From Ilumatobacteraceae bacterium (GTDB lineage Bacteria > Actinomycetota > Acidimicrobiia > Acidimicrobiales > Ilumatobacteraceae), in contig JAOBWK010000034.1 of assembly GCA_025463305.1 (NCBI GenBank), positions 1 to 7,277 of the forward strand: 7,277 bases of DNA. The letters run 5' to 3'. A program made the position numbers and the translations under genes. The stretch's first letter is position 1; the number at the start of each line of letters is the position of its first letter. Below, in pieces: positions 5,808-7,277 of this stretch. Under the pieces are notes generated by a model. That model saw only the letters and a list, made by a program, of their open reading frames with translations. It was not told where the DNA came from and did no database searches.

Positions 5808-7277
5808 TCAGGCTTCGGCGAGGTCGCTGTCTGCCGTGTACGTGCCGTGGAGGTTGCCCAGCCAGGCGGCGGGGTCCTCGGTGTCGCTGCTGTAGTACGC
5901 CATCGGCTGGTAGTCCGGCGCCGACACGTCGAAGTCGCGGTAGCGCTCCATGCCTGTGCCTGCTGGGATCAGCTTGCCGATGATGATGTTCTCCTTGAGG
6001 CCGAGGAGGCTGTCGCTGCGGCCGTCGATGGCCGCTTCGGTGAGCACTCGGGTGGTCTCCTGGAACGACGCGGCCGACAGCCACGACTCGGTGGCCAACG
6101 AGGCCTTGGTGATGCCCATCAGCTCGGGGCGGCCCTCGGCGGGACGCTGACCCTCTTCGACCATCCGCTTGTTGGTGTCGCGGAAGACCTTGGCATCGGC
6201 ACGCTCGCCCGGCAGGAACCCGGTCTCGCCCGGCTCCTGCACGCCGATGCGACGCGTCATCTGACGCACGATCAGCTCGATGTGCTTGTCGGAGATCGAC
6301 ACACCCTGGTCGCGGTAGACCTTCTGGACTTCCTCGACGAGGTACACCTGGGTCTCGCGGATGCCCTTGATCTCCATGATCTCCTTCGGATCGAAGGGAC
6401 CGTCGGTGACGGGGTCGCCGGCCTTGATGTCGGCACCGTCGACGACGGACGGACGGCTGCCGGTGGGGAGCACGATCAGGTGCTCTTCACCGTTGTCGTC
6501 GATGACCGTGATCGGGATGCCCTTGCCCTCGTCCTCACCGACGCGGACCACACCGCTGGCCTTGGCCAGACGGGCCGAGCCACGAGGCGTCCGGGCCTCG
6601 AACAGCTCGACGACGCGGGGCAGACCGCCGGCGATGTCCTTGCCGGCGACGCCACCCGTGTGGAACGTGCGCATGGTCAGCTGGGTGCCGGGCTCGCCGA
6701 TGGACTGGGCGGCGATGACGCCGACGGCCTCGCCGAGCTCGATGTGCTTGCCCGTGGCGAGCGACCGGCCGTAGCACAGCCCGCAGATGCCGAGATCGGC
6801 ATCGCAGGTGAGCACCGAACGAACACGGACCCGGTTGATCTTCGGATCGTCGCGGAGGGCGATCATCTCGTCGTCGCCGACGAGGCTGTTCTTGGCGAGC
6901 ACGGTGCCGTCGCTGAGGGTGACCTCGTTGAGCAGCGCACGGCCGAACAGCTTCGACTCCAGGTACGACCGCGTGTTGGCCGTGTCGGCCTGCACGTTGT
7001 CGATCCACAGCCCGAGCGTGGTGCCGCAATCGACCTCGCGGATGATGAGCTCCTGGGCGACGTCGACCAGACGGCGGGTCAGGTAGCCCGAGTCAGCCGT
7101 ACGGAGGGCGGTGTCGACCAGGCCCTTGCGGGCACCCGGGGTGGCGATGAAGTACTCGAGGGTCTCGAGGCCTTCACGGAAGTTCTTCTTGATCGGGCGA
7201 GGGATCATGTCACCACGGGGGTTGGCCACCAGGCCGCGCATGCCGGCGATCTGACGCATCTGCGTCATGTTGCCGCG
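5808..7277 (-). CDS. rpoC: RNA polymerase beta' subunit, C-terminal part (starts outside the window)
   Basis: The last 489 residues of beta', the catalytic subunit of RNA polymerase. The fragment opens [20 protein letters not shown], the conserved region near the bridge helix, and includes the trigger-loop segment [29 protein letters not shown] (codons around 6590-6680). The large insertion found in the proteobacterial trigger loop is absent. All four cysteines of the second zinc site are present: one in [10 protein letters not shown] (7026-7028) and three in [15 protein letters not shown] (6804-6806, 6783-6785, 6774-6776). The conserved [33 protein letters not shown] and [17 protein letters not shown] blocks follow. 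The end is a short, acidic, non-conserved tail (...DSDLAEA). The frame stays open to 7277, so the active-site NADFDGD motif and the N-terminus are outside. A strong terminator follows. Confidence 0.98.
   Translation of the reverse strand, partial: RGNMTQMRQIAGMRGLVANPRGDMIPRPIKKNFREGLETLEYFIATPGARKGLVDTALRTADSGYLTRRLVDVAQELIIREVDCGTTLGLWIDNVQADTANTRSYLESKLFGRALLNEVTLSDGTVLAKNSLVGDDEMIALRDDPKINRVRVRSVLTCDADLGICGLCYGRSLATGKHIELGEAVGVIAAQSIGEPGTQLTMRTFHTGGVAGKDIAGGLPRVVELFEARTPRGSARLAKASGVVRVGEDEGKGIPITVIDDNGEEHLIVLPTGSRPSVVDGADIKAGDPVTDGPFDPKEIMEIKGIRETQVYLVEEVQKVYRDQGVSISDKHIELIVRQMTRRIGVQEPGETGFLPGERADAKVFRDTNKRMVEEGQRPAEGRPELMGITKASLATESWLSAASFQETTRVLTEAAIDGRSDSLLGLKENIIIGKLIPAGTGMERYRDFDVSAPDYQPMAYYSSDTEDPAAWLGNLHGTYTADSDLAEA

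Noticed and set aside
5695..6084. An N-terminal extension of the Rieske frame back into the rpoC 3' end (open to 6084).
   Set aside because: It would run through the rpoC terminator and overlap rpoC; the extra 130 residues look like an out-of-frame rpoC translation, and ATG 5694 has a proper ribosome binding site.
1..7277. Mobile-element explanation for the inserted genes (transposase, integrase, terminal repeats, attachment sites).
   Set aside because: No such gene or flanking repeat is seen, and the inserted genes share the base composition and codon bias of the ribosomal genes around them.

Overview
The window is GC-rich (roughly two-thirds G+C), and real genes are recognisable by strong G/C third positions. 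It looks like actinobacterial chromosome. The beta' subunit lacks the large trigger-loop insertion of proteobacteria, a small MT0933/Rv0909-type protein is present, one gene looks leaderless, and S12, S7 and EF-G are of ordinary bacterial type. A marine Acidimicrobiia lineage (Ilumatobacter-like) is my best guess, but the sequence alone does not prove it.

Layout, right to left along the minus strand: the C-terminal third of rpoC (7277-5808) ends at a very strong hairpin terminator. Next is a Rieske-type non-haem iron oxygenase of the quaternary-ammonium (glycine betaine/carnitine) monooxygenase type (5694-4429). A 208-bp gap carries a good promoter, and rpsL (4220-3849) and rpsG (3814-3344) follow. 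A GC-rich hairpin with a GNRA-type loop follows rpsG. Then come an ArsB-family permease (3248-2013) and a 56-residue MT0933-like protein (1971-1801). A plus-strand maleate isomerase/Asp-Glu racemase family gene (1000-1761) converges on that small gene and diverges from fusA, whose first 284 codons occupy 854-1 on the minus strand.

The main point is that the classical order rpoC - rpsL - rpsG - fusA is preserved in sequence and strand but is broken twice by metabolic or transport genes. One break (Rieske gene) lies between rpoC and rpsL. The other (permease, small protein, opposite-strand racemase) lies between rpsG and fusA. Terminators after rpoC and rpsG, and candidate promoters before rpsL and fusA, are consistent with the translation genes having become separate transcription units.

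The inserted genes do not form one obvious pathway. The Rieske enzyme and the EutA-like racemase could both touch compatible-solute breakdown (betaine, ectoine), but this is inference. S12 carries arginine at position 88, where E. coli has lysine. Lys88Arg is a known streptomycin-resistance substitution. I found no tRNA, rRNA, CRISPR array, transposase, integrase or long repeat.
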